A stretch of DNA of 64,000 bases from Caldalkalibacillus uzonensis (lineage in GTDB: Bacteria; Bacillota; Bacilli; Caldalkalibacillales; Caldalkalibacillaceae). Location of the stretch: positions 124,001 through 188,000 of the forward strand of contig NZ_JAUSUQ010000002.1 of NCBI RefSeq assembly GCF_030814135.1. Reading direction: 5' to 3'. Both the position numbers and the translations under genes were made by a program. Shown piece after piece: positions 63,526 to 64,000 of this stretch; positions within the stretch are counted from its first letter, which is position 1, and each line of letters starts with the position of its first letter. The notes beneath the pieces were generated by a model. That model ran no database searches. It was not told the origin of the DNA and worked only from the letters and a program-made list of their open reading frames with translations.

Positions 63526-64000
63526 ATGGACGCGCAATTTTGGGTCTCGCTTGCTCTTATTTTAGCTTCATTTGCCCTGTATATCGGTATTGCTGTTTAC
63601 AACCGTTCACGCCAAACATCTGACTTTTATGTCGCCAATCGCGGGGTACCACCTGTATGGAACGGGATGGCTATTGCTGGGGACTGGATGAGCGCCGCTT
63701 CGTTTATCGGCATGGCCGGTACGGTGATGATCCTGGGTTACGACGGTTTGGCTTATATCATGGGCTGGACCGGAGGATATTTGCTGCTGACTTTCCTTCT
63801 GGCTCCCCAATTGCGTAAGTACGGTCGTTACACGGTGCCCGAATTTATTGGTGATCGCTTTGACAGTCATACGGCACGTATTATTGCTGCTGTGGGCACG
63901 ATGATTATCAGTTTTGTTTATATCATTGGGCAACTGTCCGGGGCCGGAGTGGTCATCGGCCGTCTGTTCGAGATTAACACCGCCATCGGCACCATCATCG
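63526..64000 (+). CDS. Sodium:solute symporter (SSS family, ActP-like), 3' end cut by window
   Basis: 158 codons present. The N-terminus has YNRSRQTSDFYVANRGVPPVWNGMAIAGDWMSAASFIGMAG, the helix 1-2 signature of acetate/pyruvate-type symporters, then GYDGLAYIMGWTGGYLLL and YTVPEFIGDRFDS. ATG at 63526 follows GGGGGAA. Together with the DUF4212 subunit it should import a short carboxylate such as acetate or pyruvate with Na+. Sits under a cre site and next to a LytS/LytR system. Confidence 0.92.
   Translation, partial: MDAQFWVSLALILASFALYIGIAVYNRSRQTSDFYVANRGVPPVWNGMAIAGDWMSAASFIGMAGTVMILGYDGLAYIMGWTGGYLLLTFLLAPQLRKYGRYTVPEFIGDRFDSHTARIIAAVGTMIISFVYIIGQLSGAGVVIGRLFEINTAIGTII

Overview
The window comes from an endospore-forming member of the Bacillaceae. 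The evidence is a CotF-type coat protein, EcsAB, GlpP antitermination, a CsoR/CopZ/CopA set, NamA (YqjM), an odhAB pair, a YlbF-family protein, strong AGGAGG-type ribosome sites and frequent GTG/TTG starts. Tungsten/molybdenum aldehyde oxidoreductase, BCCT transport and the general gene mix would fit a thermo-alkaliphilic genus such as Caldalkalibacillus, but that genus is a guess from memory.

Layout. 1-1108: a cut-off sigma-54 activator. 1331-5534: odhB and odhA. 5724-7208: phosphodiesterase. 7252-10468: copper export (copA, copZ, csoR) with CsoR-type operators. 10541-13128: tungsten-type aldehyde ferredoxin oxidoreductase, its MoaD-like partner and a beheaded mtaD. 13330-20191: FAD dehydrogenase, namA, cotF, a truncated thpR, HAD phosphatase, guanylate-kinase-like protein, DUF418 membrane protein and two tiny proteins. 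20347-28304: ecsAB and a five-gene oligopeptide transporter. 28484-36018: a glycerol-3-phosphate block (glpD, glpP, glpK, ugpA/E/B), with GlpP-type terminator leaders before glpD and glpK. 36179-36991: tatD.

37034-53260 is a catabolic island. On the minus strand, suyA, suyB, an slcC-like gene, a FadR-type regulator, a comC-like gene and a further hydroxyacid dehydrogenase look like sulfolactate degradation with sulfite release. A LysR gene separates this unit from a second minus-strand operon: an SDH/FRD-type iron-sulfur protein, membrane anchor and flavoprotein, the two subunits of a class I fumarase-like hydratase, and a tripartite tricarboxylate transporter (tctC, tctA, tctB). Divergent from that operon are a TauE-type sulfite exporter and a YeiH-type exporter. 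Read together, the island suggests a route from a saturated succinate analogue: 3-sulfopropionate, to 3-sulfoacrylate (SDH-like), to L-(2R)-3-sulfolactate (fumarase-like), to pyruvate plus sulfite (SuyAB), with sulfite export. I know of no described pathway of this composition; it is my main hypothesis and is inferred from gene content only.

A 30-bp perfect direct repeat brackets the island. The left copy lies in the 5' end of intact tatD. The right copy lies in an 18-codon tatD remnant just after the YeiH gene. A second scar, the last nine codons of a hydroxyacid dehydrogenase, lies at 56726-56755.

53343-58928: EamA exporter, DUF4395 protein, M3 oligoendopeptidase, YlbF-family protein and a BCCT transporter. 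59012-64000: an unknown Pro/Tyr-rich protein, a sulfite-oxidase-like molybdoprotein (YuiH family), a LytS/LytR-type two-component system and, after a terminator and a cre site, a small membrane protein, a DUF4212 subunit and a cut-off Na+/solute symporter. I saw no rRNA, tRNA, CRISPR array, transposase or phage gene.
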